44,863 nucleotides of DNA from an uncultured Pelagibacteraceae bacterium (lineage in GTDB: Bacteria > Pseudomonadota > Alphaproteobacteria > Pelagibacterales > AG-422-B15): positions 1 to 44,863 of the forward strand of contig CACFYZ010000007.1 in assembly GCA_902570675.1 (NCBI GenBank), in the 5' to 3' direction. Positions 27,551 through 40,893 of this stretch are shown here, piece after piece (position 1 is the stretch's first letter; every line of letters starts with the position of its first letter). The notes under the pieces are model-generated. The model saw nothing but the letters and a program-made list of their open reading frames with translations. It was not told the origin of the DNA and did not search any database. The translations under genes and the position numbers were made by a program.

Positions 27551-27859
27551 TTATAATTTGATTTCTACATCTACTCCCGAAGCTAAATCTAGTTTCATTA
27601 ACGCATCAACTGTTTGAGGTGTTGGGTCAACAATTTCTATTAGTCTTTTATGCGTCCTTATCTCAAATTGCTCTCTACTTTTTTTATTAACATGAGGCGA
27701 ACGTAAAACAGTAAATTTCTCATTATTAGTAGGAAGTGGTATTGGACCTTTTACCATTGCACCAGTTCTTTTAGCGGTATCAACTATTTCAACAGAGGAT
27801 TTATCAAGTACCCCGTGATCAAAAGCTTTAAGCCTGATTTTTATATTTTGATTATCCAT
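27551..27859 (-). CDS. rpsJ: 30S ribosomal protein S10
   Basis: S10 (102 residues), which also works as NusE in antitermination complexes with NusB. Blocks are [40 protein letters not shown] and [20 protein letters not shown]. It follows fusA by 10 bp; there is no tuf copy and no space for a separate S10 leader between them. Confidence 0.98.
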   Translation of the reverse strand: MDNQNIKIRLKAFDHGVLDKSSVEIVDTAKRTGAMVKGPIPLPTNNEKFTVLRSPHVNKKSREQFEIRTHKRLIEIVDPTPQTVDALMKLDLASGVDVEIKL

Positions 27860-27869
27860 TTAATTATCC

Positions 27870-29945
27870 TTATGCAAACTTTGCTTTTACCTCATCTTGA
27901 ACATTCTGAGGAACCTGTTCGTAGTGATCAAAAAACATTGAGTATTGTGCTCTACCTTGAGTCATTGATCTAAGTGTATTCACATATCCAAACATATTGG
28001 CAAGAGGAACCATAGAACTAATAGCAGTTGTATTACCTCGTGCCTCACTACCACTCACCTGACCCCTTCTACTACTTAAGTCTCCGATCACATCACCCAT
28101 AAACTCTTCTGGAGTAACAACCTCTACCCTCATTATGGGCTCCAGAAGTTTAGGGTTTGCTTTTTGACATGCATCCTTAAAAGCCATTCTTCCAGCTATT
28201 TCGAAAGCTAGGCTGCTAGAGTCAACATCATGATATTTTCCGTCAATTAAGGTGACTTTATAATCAATGATTGGGAAACCTGCGATAACACCGGTATCTG
28301 CAACTCCCTCGATACCTTTTTCAACCCCAGGAATATATTCTTTAGGAATATTTCCACCTTTAATTTTATCATCAAATTGGCGACCTGTTCCTGGTTCACA
28401 TCCCTCAACAATAATCTTCACTTCAGCGAATTGCCCAGCTCCACCACTTTGTTTCTTATGTGTGTATGTTACCTCGACTTCTTTTGATATAGTTTCTCTA
28501 TATGCAACCTGCGGAGCTCCCACATTAGCTTCTACATTAAATTCTCTTTTCATTCTATCAACAATGATATCTAGATGTAGCTCTCCCATACCCTTAATTA
28601 CTGTTTGACCGGATTCTTCATCAGATGTAACTCTGAAAGAAGGGTCTTCTTTTGCAAGTCGTGCTAACGCTTCACCCATTTTCTCTTGATCAGCCTTAGT
28701 TTTAGGTTCAACAGCAATCTCAATTACAGGATCAGGAAAATCCATGGACTCTAAAATTATTGGCTTTTGTGGCTCACATAGAGTTTCACCTGTTATTGTA
28801 TCTTTTAACCCTGCAATCGCTACTATATCACCCGCGTATGCTGTCTTGATGTCTTCCCTGTTATTTGCGTGCATTAATAACATTCGGCCAATACGTTCTT
28901 TATCACCTTTCACAGAGTTTAATATTGTTGAACCTGCTTCAAGTTTACCTGAGTATATTCTTGTAAAAGTAAGCGATCCAACAAATGGATCATTTGCTAC
29001 TTTGAATGCTAGAGCTGAAAAAGGCTCATCATCTGAAGCTTTCCTTGTTTCCTCTTCGTCTTTTCCAGGTATATTACCAGTAGCTTGCTGAACTTCACTT
29101 GGATCTGGCATAAAATTAACAATAGCATCAAGCAATGGTTGAACGCCTTTATTCTTAAAAGCACTTCCTGTTAATACAGGAACGAATTCAAAATTTATCG
29201 TTCCTTTTCTGATACATTTAATAAGAGTTTCTTCATCAGGTTCAACACCATCTAAATACTTTTCAAGAATTTCCTCGTCTTGTTCAACAGCCATTTCTAC
29301 CATTTCTGAACGGTATTTTTCAGCTGCCTCTTTTAGTTCCTCAGGTATCTCAGAATACTCATACTTTGCACCTAAATCCTCATTAGCCCACACAATTGCT
29401 TTATTTTTTATTAGGTCTATCACGCCCTTGAGATCTGACTCACTACCGTAGGGTATTTGTAATACTAAAGCGTTAGCTTGAAGTCGGTCTTTAATCATAT
29501 CAAGACATTTATAAAAATCTGCACCAGTGCGATCCATTTTATTTATAAAGCACATTCTTGGTACGTTGTATCTGTTCGCTTGTCTCCAAACTGTTTCTGT
29601 TTGAGGTTCAACCCCTGCTACACCATCAAATACTGCAACAGCTCCATCAAGAACTCTTAACGACCTTTCCACTTCTATTGTAAAGTCGACGTGTCCAGGT
29701 GTATCGATAATATTAATTCTATGATCATTCCAAAAACAAGTGGTAGCAGCAGATGTAATGGTAATTCCTCGCTCCTGTTCTTGTTCCATCCAGTCCATAG
29801 TCGCAGCTCCGTCATGAACCTCGCCAATTTTATGACTTTTTCCAGTGTAATACAAAATTCTTTCTGTAGTAGTAGTCTTTCCTGCATCAATATGAGCCAT
29901 GATACCAATATTTCGATATTTTTTTAGGGGATACTCTCTTGTCAT
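27870..29945 (-). CDS. fusA: Elongation factor G
   Basis: EF-G (691 residues), the GTPase that drives ribosomal translocation and, with RRF, recycling. G motifs are [27 protein letters not shown] and [10 protein letters not shown]. Domain II to V blocks such as [20 protein letters not shown] and the C-terminal [20 protein letters not shown] are present. The ATG at 29945 is chosen over an in-frame GTG at 29954, which lies inside rpsG; AGGTGG sits 5 bp before the ATG. It follows rpsG by 2 bp. Confidence 0.99.
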   Translation of the reverse strand: MTREYPLKKYRNIGIMAHIDAGKTTTTERILYYTGKSHKIGEVHDGAATMDWMEQEQERGITITSAATTCFWNDHRINIIDTPGHVDFTIEVERSLRVLDGAVAVFDGVAGVEPQTETVWRQANRYNVPRMCFINKMDRTGADFYKCLDMIKDRLQANALVLQIPYGSESDLKGVIDLIKNKAIVWANEDLGAKYEYSEIPEELKEAAEKYRSEMVEMAVEQDEEILEKYLDGVEPDEETLIKCIRKGTINFEFVPVLTGSAFKNKGVQPLLDAIVNFMPDPSEVQQATGNIPGKDEEETRKASDDEPFSALAFKVANDPFVGSLTFTRIYSGKLEAGSTILNSVKGDKERIGRMLLMHANNREDIKTAYAGDIVAIAGLKDTITGETLCEPQKPIILESMDFPDPVIEIAVEPKTKADQEKMGEALARLAKEDPSFRVTSDEESGQTVIKGMGELHLDIIVDRMKREFNVEANVGAPQVAYRETISKEVEVTYTHKKQSGGAGQFAEVKIIVEGCEPGTGRQFDDKIKGGNIPKEYIPGVEKGIEGVADTGVIAGFPIIDYKVTLIDGKYHDVDSSSLAFEIAGRMAFKDACQKANPKLLEPIMRVEVVTPEEFMGDVIGDLSSRRGQVSGSEARGNTTAISSMVPLANMFGYVNTLRSMTQGRAQYSMFFDHYEQVPQNVQDEVKAKFA

Positions 29946-29947
29946 AA

Positions 29948-30791
<844 letters not shown>

Positions 30792-30850
30792 AAATTATCT
30801 CCAGTTTAAATAACTAAAAATTGTTAACTATTAAAAAAAATCAAATAAAA

Positions 30851-30880
30851 AGTAGCGTTTAGACTTCTCTACCGCCTACT
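30851..30880 (-). promoter_or_regulatory. Leader hairpin before rpsL, possible attenuator
   Basis: On the minus strand AGTAGGCG (30873-30880) can pair with CGCTACT (30851-30857) using one bulged G, enclosing a 15-nt loop. Runs of T follow (about 30833-30850). It lies just downstream of the rpsL promoter candidate, so it would be in the leader and could also stop readthrough from rpoC. The stem is short, so strength is uncertain. Confidence 0.35.
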
Positions 30881-30895
30881 ATTTAAGAATGCCGA

Positions 30896-30923
30896 ATAAT
30901 ACTTAATAGTTTAGCCTGGTCAA
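30896..30923 (-). promoter_or_regulatory. Candidate promoter for the str block (rpsL-rpsG-fusA)
   Basis: Minus-strand TTGACC (30918-30923) and TATTAT (30896-30901) lie 16 bp apart in the rpoC-rpsL gap, with TCGGC directly after the -10. The -35 and spacer are the same as in the alpha-operon promoter. Confidence 0.6.
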
Positions 30924-30932
30924 CTAAATTTA

Positions 30933-33900
30933 TTATGAATTTTCTTGAATTTCTGCAGTTTCCTGTTCTTTTTTTGCTTGCATTGCCTCAATTTCTATTT
31001 TTGCGTCTTTATCAAGCATTTTAGCCTTATTTTCAATCTGGTTAAAGGTTCGACCTGTTCCTGCAGGTATTAATCTTCCAACAATTACGTTCTCTTTGAG
31101 CCCTTCAAGCCTATCTGTTTTTCCTTTGATTGATGCATCAGTGAGAATTCTTGTCGTTTCTTGAAATGAAGCGGCAGATATAAACGATCTTGTTTGAAGT
31201 GATGCTTTTGTTATACCTAGTAGCACTGGTTTTGCATTTGCAGGTTTTTTTCCTTCACTTAAAAGCTGTTCGTTTGTTGTTAAATATTCGAAACGATCAA
31301 TTTCTTCACCTTTGATAAATGAACTATCTCCAATCTCGGTTATATGGAATTTTTGTAACATTTGCCTGCATAATACCTCTATATGTTTATCATTTATAAG
31401 CACACCTTGTAGTCGGTATACATCTTGAACTTCATTTATTAGATAATCAGCTAATGCTTCGATACCTAAAATTTCTAAGATATCATGCGGATCAGGATTG
31501 CCATCAAGCAGATAATCACCTTTTTCAATAGTCTCACCCTCCTGGTAAGCAATATGTTTACCTTTTGGAATTAGTACCTCGACTGGATCTTCACCATTTT
31601 CAGGAGTGATAATCACTTTTTGTTTTCCTCTTATATCTTTACCAAAAGAAATTACTCCTGATGTCTCTGAAATAATTGCATGATCTTTTGGTTTTCTCGC
31701 CTCAAAAAGTTCAGCTACGCGTGGGAGACCTCCTGTAATATCTTTTGTTTTGGATGCCGCCTTAGGTGTTCTTGCAAGTACATCCCCAGCATGAACCTCT
31801 GATCCATCAGCAACAGATAGAATTGAGTCAGGTGGTAAGAAATATCTAGCTTCATTTCCATTAGCTAAAAGTATCACCTCACCATTTTTATCTCTCAATG
31901 TTATTCTTGGTTTTAATTCGGCACCTTTTGAATCTGATTTCCAGTCTTTAACTTTTGTATAAGTTAATCCTGTCTTTTCTTCAGTTTCTTCGACAAGAGA
32001 AATACCCTCTTCCATATCTACATAATTTGCAGTACCTGATTTTTCAGAAATGACTGGGTTAGTAAATGGATCCCACTCGCATATTTTTGTTCCGCTGGTT
32101 ACTTTAGAATTCTCTTTAACTAAAATTTTCGTACCATATGGGACTTTGTAGTTTGCAAGCTCTCTTCCATTTTCATCTTGAATAGCTAATTGGCAATTCC
32201 TACCCATCACAATGAGGTCATTAGTGCTATCCTCAACAGTATTTTTATTTAGAATTTTAAATATTCCGTCCGTGTTAATTTCAATAAATGATTGGTCATT
32301 AATTTGAGCTGCACCTCCAATATGAAAAGTTCTCATTGTAAGTTGAGTACCTGGTTCTCCGATAGATTGAGCTGCAATCATTCCAACCGCCTCACCTTCA
32401 TTAACTAAAAAACCTCTCGCAAGATCACGGCCATAACATTTAACACACATGCCTCTTTTACTGTCGCAAGTAAGTGGTGATCTAATGTATACACTTTGTA
32501 TTCCCGCCGTTTCAATTCTTTCAGCAAGACTTTCATCAACATAATCGTCTTTTTTAGCAATGCTTTCACCCGAAATTGGATGATTAATATCTTGCTGCAA
32601 AAACCTTCCAAGAACTCTATCTGCGATTGAAATAATTACTTCTCCACCTTCAACTACATCTGTTATCCAAACACCATTTTCAGTTCCACAATCATTTTCT
32701 GAAATGGTGCAATCCTGAGCAACATCACACAGCCTTCGAGTTAAATAACCTGAGTTTGCAGTTTTTAGTGCAGTATCAGCAAGTCCTTTTCGAGCTCCGT
32801 GTGTTGAATTGAAATATTCCAGGACATTAAGACCCTCTTTAAAATTTGATATAATTGGAGTTTCAATAATATCTCCTGAAGGTTTCGCCATTAATCCTCT
32901 CATACCTGATAATTGTTTCATCTGAGCAGCAGAACCACGCGCACCTGAGTTTGCCATCATATATATTGAGTTAATTGGTTTTTCTCTTTTAGTTACTTCA
33001 TCAAATTTCTTTGATGAAATTTCATTCATCATTTCTTGAGCAACTCGATCAGTACATTTTGCCCACGCATCTATTACTTTATTATATTTTTCTCTATTAG
33101 TAATTAAGCCATCATTATATTGTTTTTCATATTTCTCTATTTGTCCTGCAGTTTCATCTACGAGTTTTTCCTTCGTCTCTGGAATGATCATATCGTCTTT
33201 ACCAAATGATATTCCTGCCTTGTAAGCATAGTGAAAACCGAGAGCCATTAATTGGTCTGCAAAAATAACCGTATCTTTCTGTCCACAATATCTATAAACC
33301 GTGTCTATTAGATTAGAAATTTCCTTTTTACTTAATAATCTATTTACAAGTTTCGGGTCTAGATCTTTATGCTGAGGAATTAAATTCCACAGTAACATTC
33401 GCCCTGGTGTTGTTTCGATTCTTTTTAGTTTTTTATTACCTTCACTATCAATAAAATTAATCCTTGCGTGAACTTTTGCGTGAACAGTAGTAGTTTTGTT
33501 TTCAAGTGCCTGCTGAATCTCAAAAATATCTTTAAAAGTTGATCCTTGCCCAGGTTCATTTTCTTTTTCTTGAGATAAATAATAAATGCCAAGTACAATA
33601 TCCTGACTTGGAACAATTACTGGTTTTCCATTTGCAGGGTTTAAAATATTATTTGTAGACATCATTAATACTCTTGCTTCAAGCTGTGCTTCTAAACTAA
33701 GAGGTACGTGAACCGCCATTTGATCGCCATCAAAGTCTGCATTGAACGCTGTGCATACTAATGGGTGCAGCTGGATTGCTTTACCCTCGATCAAAACTGG
33801 CTCGAAAGCTTGAACACCTAGCCTGTGCAGTGTTGGAGCTCTATTTAAGATTATTGGATGTTCTCTAATTACTCTATCTAAAACGTCCCAGACCTCTGGG

Positions 33901-35120
33901 CGTTCTTTCTCAACCATTTTTTTAGCTTGTTTGAGCGTAGTAGCGAGACCTAATGACTCTAACCTAGCATAAATAAATGGCTTAAATAATTCTATTGCCA
34001 TTTTTTTTGGCAATCCACATTGATGAAGTTTTAATTCAGGACCTACAACAATCACTGATCTTCCAGAGTAATCAACTCTTTTACCTAGAAGGTTTTGTCT
34101 AAATCTGCCTTGCTTACCTTTAAGCATCTCTGCAAGAGATTTTAAAGGTCTTTTATTTGTTCCGGTAATTACTCTTCCTCTTCTTCCATTGTCAAATAAA
34201 GCATCAACTGACTCCTGCAACATTCTTTTTTCATTTCTGATAATGATATCGGGCGCTCTTAATTCAATTAAACGTGACAGTCGATTATTTCGATTAATAA
34301 CTCTTCTATATAGATCATTCAAATCTGAGGATGCAAATCTTCCACCATCAAGTGGGACAAGTGGTCTAAGCTCTGGTGGTATTACCGGTACTGATGTTAA
34401 TATCATCCATTCTGGCCTATTACCTGAAGAAATGAACGCTTCAAAAATTTTGATTCGTTTTACAAGCTTTTCAGAAAGAGCAACAGCTTTAGTTTCTGAC
34501 AATTTTGAGTGAAGTAACTTAAGTTCAGGCTCTAATTCAATTCTTTCTAATACTTTTCTAACTGCCTCAGCTCCTATTCCTGCAGAAAAAGAGTCTTCTC
34601 CATATTCTTCTTTTGCCTTTTCTAATTCTTCTTCATCAAGTAATTGATTTTGTATTAAAGGAGTTAACCCAGGTTCTGTAACCATAAACTTTTCAAAATA
34701 AAGAACCTTTTCTAGGTCCTTCAATTTCATATCCATCATGAGTGCAATTCGACTAGGTAAAGACTTTAGAAACCAGATATGAGCAACAGGAGCTGCTAAT
34801 TGAATGTGACCCATTCTTTCTCTTCTTACATCTTTCTTTGTAACCTCAACGCCACACTTTTCACAAATAATACCTTTAAATTTCATTCTTTTGTATTTTC
34901 CACAAAGACACTCGTAGTCTTTAATTGGTCCAAAAATTCTAGCACAAAATAATCCATCTCTTTCTGGCTTGAATGTTCTATAATTAATTGTTTCAGGTTT
35001 TTTTATTTCTCCATATGACCACGATAGAATTCTCTCCGGACTTGCAATTGAAATTTTTACCTGATTAAAATCATCCCTTGAAGCTGCGGGATTAAATATA
35101 TTCATTAATGACTGACTCAT
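30933..35120 (-). CDS. rpoC: RNA polymerase beta' subunit
   Basis: Beta' subunit (1395 residues), the normal alphaproteobacterial length. The N-terminal zinc-binding domain shows [20 protein letters not shown]. The catalytic Mg2+ site is [10 protein letters not shown]. The trigger-loop region, around [17 protein letters not shown], and the second zinc site ending [13 protein letters not shown] are intact. It starts 8 bp after rpoB, so the two subunits are made from one message. No insertions or inteins are seen. Confidence 0.99.
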   Translation of the reverse strand: MSQSLMNIFNPAASRDDFNQVKISIASPERILSWSYGEIKKPETINYRTFKPERDGLFCARIFGPIKDYECLCGKYKRMKFKGIICEKCGVEVTKKDVRRERMGHIQLAAPVAHIWFLKSLPSRIALMMDMKLKDLEKVLYFEKFMVTEPGLTPLIQNQLLDEEELEKAKEEYGEDSFSAGIGAEAVRKVLERIELEPELKLLHSKLSETKAVALSEKLVKRIKIFEAFISSGNRPEWMILTSVPVIPPELRPLVPLDGGRFASSDLNDLYRRVINRNNRLSRLIELRAPDIIIRNEKRMLQESVDALFDNGRRGRVITGTNKRPLKSLAEMLKGKQGRFRQNLLGKRVDYSGRSVIVVGPELKLHQCGLPKKMAIELFKPFIYARLESLGLATTLKQAKKMVEKERPEVWDVLDRVIREHPIILNRAPTLHRLGVQAFEPVLIEGKAIQLHPLVCTAFNADFDGDQMAVHVPLSLEAQLEARVLMMSTNNILNPANGKPVIVPSQDIVLGIYYLSQEKENEPGQGSTFKDIFEIQQALENKTTTVHAKVHARINFIDSEGNKKLKRIETTPGRMLLWNLIPQHKDLDPKLVNRLLSKKEISNLIDTVYRYCGQKDTVIFADQLMALGFHYAYKAGISFGKDDMIIPETKEKLVDETAGQIEKYEKQYNDGLITNREKYNKVIDAWAKCTDRVAQEMMNEISSKKFDEVTKREKPINSIYMMANSGARGSAAQMKQLSGMRGLMAKPSGDIIETPIISNFKEGLNVLEYFNSTHGARKGLADTALKTANSGYLTRRLCDVAQDCTISENDCGTENGVWITDVVEGGEVIISIADRVLGRFLQQDINHPISGESIAKKDDYVDESLAERIETAGIQSVYIRSPLTCDSKRGMCVKCYGRDLARGFLVNEGEAVGMIAAQSIGEPGTQLTMRTFHIGGAAQINDQSFIEINTDGIFKILNKNTVEDSTNDLIVMGRNCQLAIQDENGRELANYKVPYGTKILVKENSKVTSGTKICEWDPFTNPVISEKSGTANYVDMEEGISLVEETEEKTGLTYTKVKDWKSDSKGAELKPRITLRDKNGEVILLANGNEARYFLPPDSILSVADGSEVHAGDVLARTPKAASKTKDITGGLPRVAELFEARKPKDHAIISETSGVISFGKDIRGKQKVIITPENGEDPVEVLIPKGKHIAYQEGETIEKGDYLLDGNPDPHDILEILGIEALADYLINEVQDVYRLQGVLINDKHIEVLCRQMLQKFHITEIGDSSFIKGEEIDRFEYLTTNEQLLSEGKKPANAKPVLLGITKASLQTRSFISAASFQETTRILTDASIKGKTDRLEGLKENVIVGRLIPAGTGRTFNQIENKAKMLDKDAKIEIEAMQAKKEQETAEIQENS

Positions 35121-35128
35121 AATTTATC

Positions 35129-38100
35129 CTAATTTAAATTTGAAAGTTCAATATTTAGACCAAGTGATCTTATTTCCTTGATTAATACGTTGAATGACTC
35201 AGGAGTGCCTGATTGAAATACATCCTCACCCCTAATAATTGTTTCGTAAACCTTTGTTCTTCCAGCAACATCGTCTGACTTAACAGTTAATATTTCTTGA
35301 AGAGTATAAGCCGCGCCATAGGCCTCAAGTGCCCATACCTCCATTTCACCAAATCTTTGCCCGCCAAACTGAGCTTTACCTCCCAGTGGTTGTTGAGTGA
35401 CAAGACTGTAAGGCCCAATTGATCTAGCATGAATTTTGTCATCAACTAAATGATGCAGCTTAAGCATATAGATATAACCAACAGTAACTTTTCTCTCAAA
35501 TTTTTCTCCAGTAAGGCCATCCCACAGTTGTGTCTGACCACTTTTATCAAAGCCGGCCTCCTCAAGCATCTCAGATATCTCAGATTCAGATGCACCATCA
35601 AAAACCGGTGTCTTTATAGGAACTCCACTAGCTATATTCATAGCTAACTCTCTTTGTTCATCCTTATTGAGTGAGGAAATTTCACTTTTATATTGATGTT
35701 TCCCATAAACTTTTTCAAGAGACTGGCCAATCACCGAGTGATCATTTGATGTTTTATACTGTGCAAGAGATTTGTTAATAATTTCTCCAATACCCGCACA
35801 TGCCCAGCCTAAATGTGTTTCTAAAATCTGGCCTACATTCATTCGACTAGGCACTCCTAGAGGATTAAGTACAATATCAACTGTTCTTCCATCCTCTAAA
35901 TAAGGCATATCCTCAACTGGCGCTATTTTACTGATCACTCCTTTATTGCCATGTCTGCCAGCCATTTTATCACCAGGTTGTAATTTTCTCTTAACTGCCA
36001 CAAAAACTTTGACCATTTTCATTACACCCGGTAAGAGCTCATCACCTCTTTGTACTTTATCAACTTTATTATCAAAACGTGTTTGAATTGCAGCTCTTGC
36101 AATATCATATTGTTTTTTTAAGTTATCAATTTCAATTTGTTCATTTTGATTCTGAAGTTTAATTTTCCATAAAGTATCTAACTTTATGGATGATAAAATA
36201 GATAGTTCATAGTTGCTTTGCTTTTCAATTTCTTCAGGAGAATCAGAAATTTGTTTTCCTTCAATCAACGACCCTAGCCTTTCTCTAATATTTCTGTTTA
36301 GAATTCCTAATTCAGCCTCCCTATCGTTAGCTAATTTTTCAATTTCATCTCTTTCAATAGATAAAGCTCTATCGTCTTTCTCAATTCCATATCTATTAAA
36401 TACTTTCACATCAACAACTATGCCGCTTGATCCTGGAGGTAGTCTCAATGAAGTATCTTTTACATCTGTTGCTTTTTCTCCAAAAATTGCTCTCAATAAT
36501 TTTTCTTCGGGTGTAACAGGGCTCTCTCCTTTAGGAGTAACCTTTCCTACTAAAATATCACCTGGGTTTACGTCAGCTCCCACGTATACAATTCCAGCTT
36601 CGTCAAGATTGCCCAACATTTCATCTCCTGCATTAGGTATATCTCTCGTTATTTCCTCTGAACCTAATTTAGTATCCCTTGACATAACCTCAAACTCTTC
36701 GATATGTATGGATGTAAATTTGTCTTCTTGGACAATTTTTTCTGAAATCAATATTGAATCTTCAAAGTTGTAACCTCTCCATGGCATGAAAGCTACTACA
36801 ACATTTCGACCTAAACCAAGTTCTCCAAAATGAGTAGATGGGCCATCAGCAATAATGTCACCTTTTGCAACTTTATCACCAACCTTGACAAGAGGTCTCT
36901 GATTAATACAAGTACTCTGATTCGATCTTTGAAATTTTTGAAGTGTGTATATATCCACTCCAGATTCAGTTGTTTTAATTTTTTCAGTAACCCTTACAAC
37001 GATCCTTTTTCCATCAATTTTATCAACAATTCCATCTCGATTTGCCACAATGGTTACACCTGAGTCAACTGCAACAACTTTTTCAACGCCTGTTCCAACA
37101 AGTGGAGACTCTGCCTGAATAAGTGGAACAGCCTGCCTCATCATATTCGATCCCATTAATGCTCTGTTCGCATCATCATTCTCAAGAAATGGGATCAATG
37201 AAGCTGCACATGAAACTACCTGCTTAGGTGATACATCCATGTAGTCAATGTCTTCAGGTACAGTCATAACAAAATCACCATCTCTCCTGCAAGAAACTAA
37301 TTTTGTAACAAAACTACCTTTATCATCCAATTCACTGTTTGCCTGTGCTATTGTAAAGTTTGCTTCTTCCATAGCTGGGAGGTATTCTACATCATTGGTA
37401 ACCTTACCTTTATTTACTCTTCTATAAGGACTTTCAATAAAGCCGTATTGATTAACTCGAGCGTGAGATGCAAGGCTATTGATTAAACCAATATTTGGAC
37501 CTTCAGGAGTTTCGATTGGACAGATACGTCCATAATGAGTTGGGTGAACATCCCTTACCTCAAAACCAGCTCTTTCCCTGCTAAGGCCTCCAGGACCAAG
37601 AGCAGATAATCTTCTTTTGTGAGTTATTTCAGCCAAAGGGTTAGTTTGATCCATAAATTGTGACAACTGTGATGTTCCAAAAAACTCTTTAAGAGAGGCT
37701 ACAAGTGGTTTAGCGTTAATGATATCTTGCGGAGTTGCAGCATCAACTTCAAGAGAATTCATTCTTTCTTTAATCGATCTCTCCATTCTAATTAGTCCCA
37801 TCCTAAATTGGTTTTCAACTAATTCCCCAACAGATCTAACTCTTCTATTTCCTAAATGATCGATATCATCAACTTCACCTTTACCTGTTCTCAAATCCAT
37901 TACAGTTTTAATTACCTCAATCACATCTTCGCTTCGTAGCACAGTAACTGTATCTGGACAGTCCAAATTAAGACGATAGTTCATCTTGACTCGTCCTACA
38001 TCAGAAAGATCATACTTTTCTGATTTAAAAAATAATGAATTAAATACTTCAAAGGCAGTCTCAAGATTGGGTGGCTCTCCGGGTCTTAAAACTTTATAAA

Positions 38101-39232
38101 TTTCTACAACTGACTCTTCGGGACTTAAATTTTTATCAACCCTGAGAGTGTCACGAATAAACGAGCCAATATTAATACCATCAATTTCTAAAACAGGTAT
38201 TTTTGAAATTTTTAATTCTTTTATTCTTTCAATTGTTTCGGAAGTTATTTCGTCAGAAGACTCAAAATAAATCTCACCAGTTTTTTCATTAATAATATCA
38301 TCGGCAATAAATTTACCGATTAAATCATCATCCTCTAAAAGAAGATTTTTTAGACCGTCGTTAAAAAGTTTTTTAGCAATAGCCGGGTTAATTTTTGTAC
38401 CTTGCTTTACTACTACCTTACCATTAGAAGCATTAATGAGACTTTTTTGCAATTTTCCAGTTTTAATATTTTTGGGATTAAAATTCACTTTCCATCTATT
38501 GTCTTTCGAATTTAAAGAGTATATTTCTGTGTTGTAAAAAATTGACAATACTTCATCTCGTTTTATGCCCATTGCCATTAGAAATGAAGTAATTGGAATT
38601 TTCTTTTTTCTATCAATTCTGCAATGAATAATATCTTTGTGATCAAATTCTATATCAAGCCATGATCCCCTGTATGGAATCACTCTTGCACCGAATAGTA
38701 ACTTTCCACTTGAATGCGTTTTACCATTGTCGTGATCAAAAAATACTCCTGGACTTCTATGCATTTGACTCACTACTACTCTTTCCGTACCATTGGTAAT
38801 GAACGTTCCCTTTTGAGTCATCAAAGGCAAATCACATAAATATATTTCTTGTTCTTTGATATCTTTTACAGTTCTTGACTCTGTTTCTTCATCAATATCA
38901 AAAACAATAAGTCTTAATTTGACATTTAATGGAGCGGCAAAGGTTTTATCTCTTTGACGACATTCATCTACATCAAACTTTGGCGACTGAAAATCATATT
39001 CAATGTATTCTATTCTTGCTGAGCCAGAGAAGTCCTCAAGAGGGAAAACGCTCTTAAAAACTTTTTGAAGACCTTTGTCGGGTCTTTCTGAAGGATTTGA
39101 ACCTTCAAGTAAAAATTCTTCATAGGATTTTTTTTGGATTTCAATTAGATTGGGGAATTTAGAGACTTCTTTTAATTTACCAAAATTTTTACGAACTCTT
39201 TTTCGTTCAGTAAAGGATAATGTATTAGCCAT
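35129..39232 (-). CDS. rpoB: RNA polymerase beta subunit
   Basis: Beta subunit (1367 residues). The rifampicin-binding region reads [20 protein letters not shown], then [20 protein letters not shown], with the wild-type Asp, His and Ser at the main resistance positions. Later blocks include [56 protein letters not shown], and the C-terminal [20 protein letters not shown]. It is separated from rplL by 65 bp holding a strong inverted repeat, and from rpoC by 8 bp. Confidence 0.99.
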   Translation of the reverse strand: MANTLSFTERKRVRKNFGKLKEVSKFPNLIEIQKKSYEEFLLEGSNPSERPDKGLQKVFKSVFPLEDFSGSARIEYIEYDFQSPKFDVDECRQRDKTFAAPLNVKLRLIVFDIDEETESRTVKDIKEQEIYLCDLPLMTQKGTFITNGTERVVVSQMHRSPGVFFDHDNGKTHSSGKLLFGARVIPYRGSWLDIEFDHKDIIHCRIDRKKKIPITSFLMAMGIKRDEVLSIFYNTEIYSLNSKDNRWKVNFNPKNIKTGKLQKSLINASNGKVVVKQGTKINPAIAKKLFNDGLKNLLLEDDDLIGKFIADDIINEKTGEIYFESSDEITSETIERIKELKISKIPVLEIDGINIGSFIRDTLRVDKNLSPEESVVEIYKVLRPGEPPNLETAFEVFNSLFFKSEKYDLSDVGRVKMNYRLNLDCPDTVTVLRSEDVIEVIKTVMDLRTGKGEVDDIDHLGNRRVRSVGELVENQFRMGLIRMERSIKERMNSLEVDAATPQDIINAKPLVASLKEFFGTSQLSQFMDQTNPLAEITHKRRLSALGPGGLSRERAGFEVRDVHPTHYGRICPIETPEGPNIGLINSLASHARVNQYGFIESPYRRVNKGKVTNDVEYLPAMEEANFTIAQANSELDDKGSFVTKLVSCRRDGDFVMTVPEDIDYMDVSPKQVVSCAASLIPFLENDDANRALMGSNMMRQAVPLIQAESPLVGTGVEKVVAVDSGVTIVANRDGIVDKIDGKRIVVRVTEKIKTTESGVDIYTLQKFQRSNQSTCINQRPLVKVGDKVAKGDIIADGPSTHFGELGLGRNVVVAFMPWRGYNFEDSILISEKIVQEDKFTSIHIEEFEVMSRDTKLGSEEITRDIPNAGDEMLGNLDEAGIVYVGADVNPGDILVGKVTPKGESPVTPEEKLLRAIFGEKATDVKDTSLRLPPGSSGIVVDVKVFNRYGIEKDDRALSIERDEIEKLANDREAELGILNRNIRERLGSLIEGKQISDSPEEIEKQSNYELSILSSIKLDTLWKIKLQNQNEQIEIDNLKKQYDIARAAIQTRFDNKVDKVQRGDELLPGVMKMVKVFVAVKRKLQPGDKMAGRHGNKGVISKIAPVEDMPYLEDGRTVDIVLNPLGVPSRMNVGQILETHLGWACAGIGEIINKSLAQYKTSNDHSVIGQSLEKVYGKHQYKSEISSLNKDEQRELAMNIASGVPIKTPVFDGASESEISEMLEEAGFDKSGQTQLWDGLTGEKFERKVTVGYIYMLKLHHLVDDKIHARSIGPYSLVTQQPLGGKAQFGGQRFGEMEVWALEAYGAAYTLQEILTVKSDDVAGRTKVYETIIRGEDVFQSGTPESFNVLIKEIRSLGLNIELSNLN

Positions 39233-39253
39233 TAATGTATATTCGCTCTTTAC

Positions 39254-39278
39254 TAATAGTTTGAGTTACAAACTATTA
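39254..39278 (-). promoter_or_regulatory. rplL-rpoB intergenic stem-loop
   Basis: Perfect inverted repeat: the minus-strand arms TAATAGTTTG and CAAACTATTA form a 10-bp stem with a 5-nt loop. It is not followed by a T run in the direction of transcription, so it is not a standard intrinsic terminator. In E. coli the rplL-rpoB gap contains an attenuator and an RNase III processing hairpin; a similar role is inferred from position. Confidence 0.6.
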
Positions 39279-39297
39279 AGTTAAAATTTTTAAAAAG

Positions 39298-39675
39298 TTA
39301 TTTAAGTTCAACAGTTGCGCCAGCAGCTTCTAACTTTTCTTTGAAACCGTTAGCTTCGTCTTTTGATACACCAGTTTTTAATTCTTTTGGAGCCCCCTCA
39401 ACTAGATCTTTTGCTTCCTTCAAACCTAATCCTGTTATAGTTCTTACTTCTTTAATGACATTAATTTTTTTGTCACCAGCAGCAGCTAATACAATTGTAA
39501 ACTCATCCTTCTCTTCGACCGCAGCTTCACCAGCAGGCGCAGCACCAGCGGCAGCAACTGCAACGGGCGCAGCAGCAGATACTCCCCACTTTTCTTCAAG
39601 CATTTTTGATAATTCAGCAGCTTCTATTACTGTCAAATCAGATAATTGATCTACTATTTGTTGGAGGTCAGCCAT
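39298..39675 (-). CDS. rplL: 50S ribosomal protein L7/L12
   Basis: L7/L12 (125 residues), the multicopy stalk protein that recruits translation factors. An N-terminal dimerisation helix pair ([20 protein letters not shown]) is followed by an alanine/glycine hinge (about residues 35-55) and the C-terminal factor-binding domain with [20 protein letters not shown]. It lies 25 bp after rplJ. Confidence 0.99.
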   Translation of the reverse strand: MADLQQIVDQLSDLTVIEAAELSKMLEEKWGVSAAAPVAVAAAGAAPAGEAAVEEKDEFTIVLAAAGDKKINVIKEVRTITGLGLKEAKDLVEGAPKELKTGVSKDEANGFKEKLEAAGATVELK

Positions 39676-39700
39676 GTTTATTCCCTTTCTTAATTAAATA

Positions 39701-40207
39701 CTAGTTAGAACTATACGCTTTAAATACTCTTGCCAGATCACCTGATGGAGCAGTTAAAATTGAAGCAATTTTCTGCGCAGGTGTACTTATCAAACCTATT
39801 AATTGTGCCCTTATTTCCTCGAGAGATGGCAATTTAGATAATATTTCAATTTTTTCAATAGTTAATATTTCATTATCCATAATTCCACCAAGAATTACTA
39901 AGTTATTGTTATTTCTGGAAAAATTTGAAATAAGTTTAGTTAACTGTACTGGATCGTTTGAGTAGGCAATTGCAGTAGGTCCGTCAAAAAAGCCAGATAA
40001 CTCTGATTTGTCAGTTCCTTCTAATGCCAATTTTGTTAATTTATTTTTAGTTACTTTAATATTACAACCTGAATTAAATGATTGGACTCTTAAATCAGTC
40101 ATTTCCGTCATAGACATTCCTCTATAATGAAAAACAAGCACCAGGCTGTATTCACTAAGAATTGTTTTAATGTTTTGAATGAATATTTCCTTTTGCTCTC
40201 TTTTCAT
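39701..40207 (-). CDS. rplJ: 50S ribosomal protein L10
   Basis: L10 (168 residues), which anchors L7/L12 dimers on the ribosome. Blocks are the N-terminal YSLVLVFHYRGMSMTEMTDL and KVTKNKLTKLALEG, followed by FFDGPTAIAYSNDP; the C-terminal helix that binds L12 dimers follows. In E. coli L10 represses its own operon from a leader RNA; the gap to rplA here is only 2 bp, leaving little room for such a leader unless it lies inside rplA. Confidence 0.97.
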   Translation of the reverse strand: MKREQKEIFIQNIKTILSEYSLVLVFHYRGMSMTEMTDLRVQSFNSGCNIKVTKNKLTKLALEGTDKSELSGFFDGPTAIAYSNDPVQLTKLISNFSRNNNNLVILGGIMDNEILTIEKIEILSKLPSLEEIRAQLIGLISTPAQKIASILTAPSGDLARVFKAYSSN

Positions 40208-40209
40208 AT

Positions 40210-40893
40210 CTAAACTCCAAATGACCCCGTATTAATATCAATTCCAGGTCCCATCGTTGGACTAATAGAAACTTTTTTAACAAATTCTCCTTTAATGCCA
40301 GATGGCCGCTCTTTAGTAATTGTTTCAACAAAATATTTCACATTATTTAGTATTTCATCTTTTTGAAAGTCTGATTTTGCTATGCCAGCTTGAATTAGAG
40401 TATCACTATTTTTGTATTCAATTTCTCCTGCTTTAGCATCTTCAACTGCTTTTTTAAGATCATTTGTGACACTTCCAAGTTTTGGATTAGGCATTAAATT
40501 TCTTGGTCCAAGAACTTTACCTAATTTACCGACTTTAGGCATCATGTCGGGAGTAGAAATACATCGATCAAAATCTATAAACCCACCTTCAACTTTTTCA
40601 ACTAATTCATCGGCTCCTACAATATCTGCACCAGCAGCTTTAGCCTCTTGTTGTTTATCATCTGAAGCAAAAACACATACCTTAACCTTTTTGCCCAGGC
40701 CTTTTGGAAGTTGAAGCTTTCCACGTACATTCTGCTCGCCATTCTTAGGATCAATATTTAAATTCATACAAATATCAATTGTCTCATTAAATTTACAAGT
40801 GGATGCTTTAATTGCAAGATCAACAGCATCTTCCAAGCTGTACGATTTTGAAAAATCATTATCTGCAATAATTTTCTTTATTCTTTTACTCAT
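40210..40893 (-). CDS. rplA: 50S ribosomal protein L1
   Basis: L1 (227 residues), the mobile L1 stalk protein at the E site, and in many bacteria the translational repressor of rplKA. Blocks are KFNETIDICMNLNIDPKNGE, VRGKLQLPKGLGKKVKVCVF, GKLGKVLGPRNLMPNPKLGS and the C-terminal KKVSISPTMGPGIDINTGSF. It shares one base with rplK (TAATG), consistent with coupled translation. Confidence 0.98.
   Translation of the reverse strand: MSKRIKKIIADNDFSKSYSLEDAVDLAIKASTCKFNETIDICMNLNIDPKNGEQNVRGKLQLPKGLGKKVKVCVFASDDKQQEAKAAGADIVGADELVEKVEGGFIDFDRCISTPDMMPKVGKLGKVLGPRNLMPNPKLGSVTNDLKKAVEDAKAGEIEYKNSDTLIQAGIAKSDFQKDEILNNVKYFVETITKERPSGIKGEFVKKVSISPTMGPGIDINTGSFGV

Noticed and set aside
36213-36773. Plus-strand open frame of 186 codons opposite rpoB
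   Set aside because: Serine-rich, low-complexity translation typical of an antisense shadow of rpoB.
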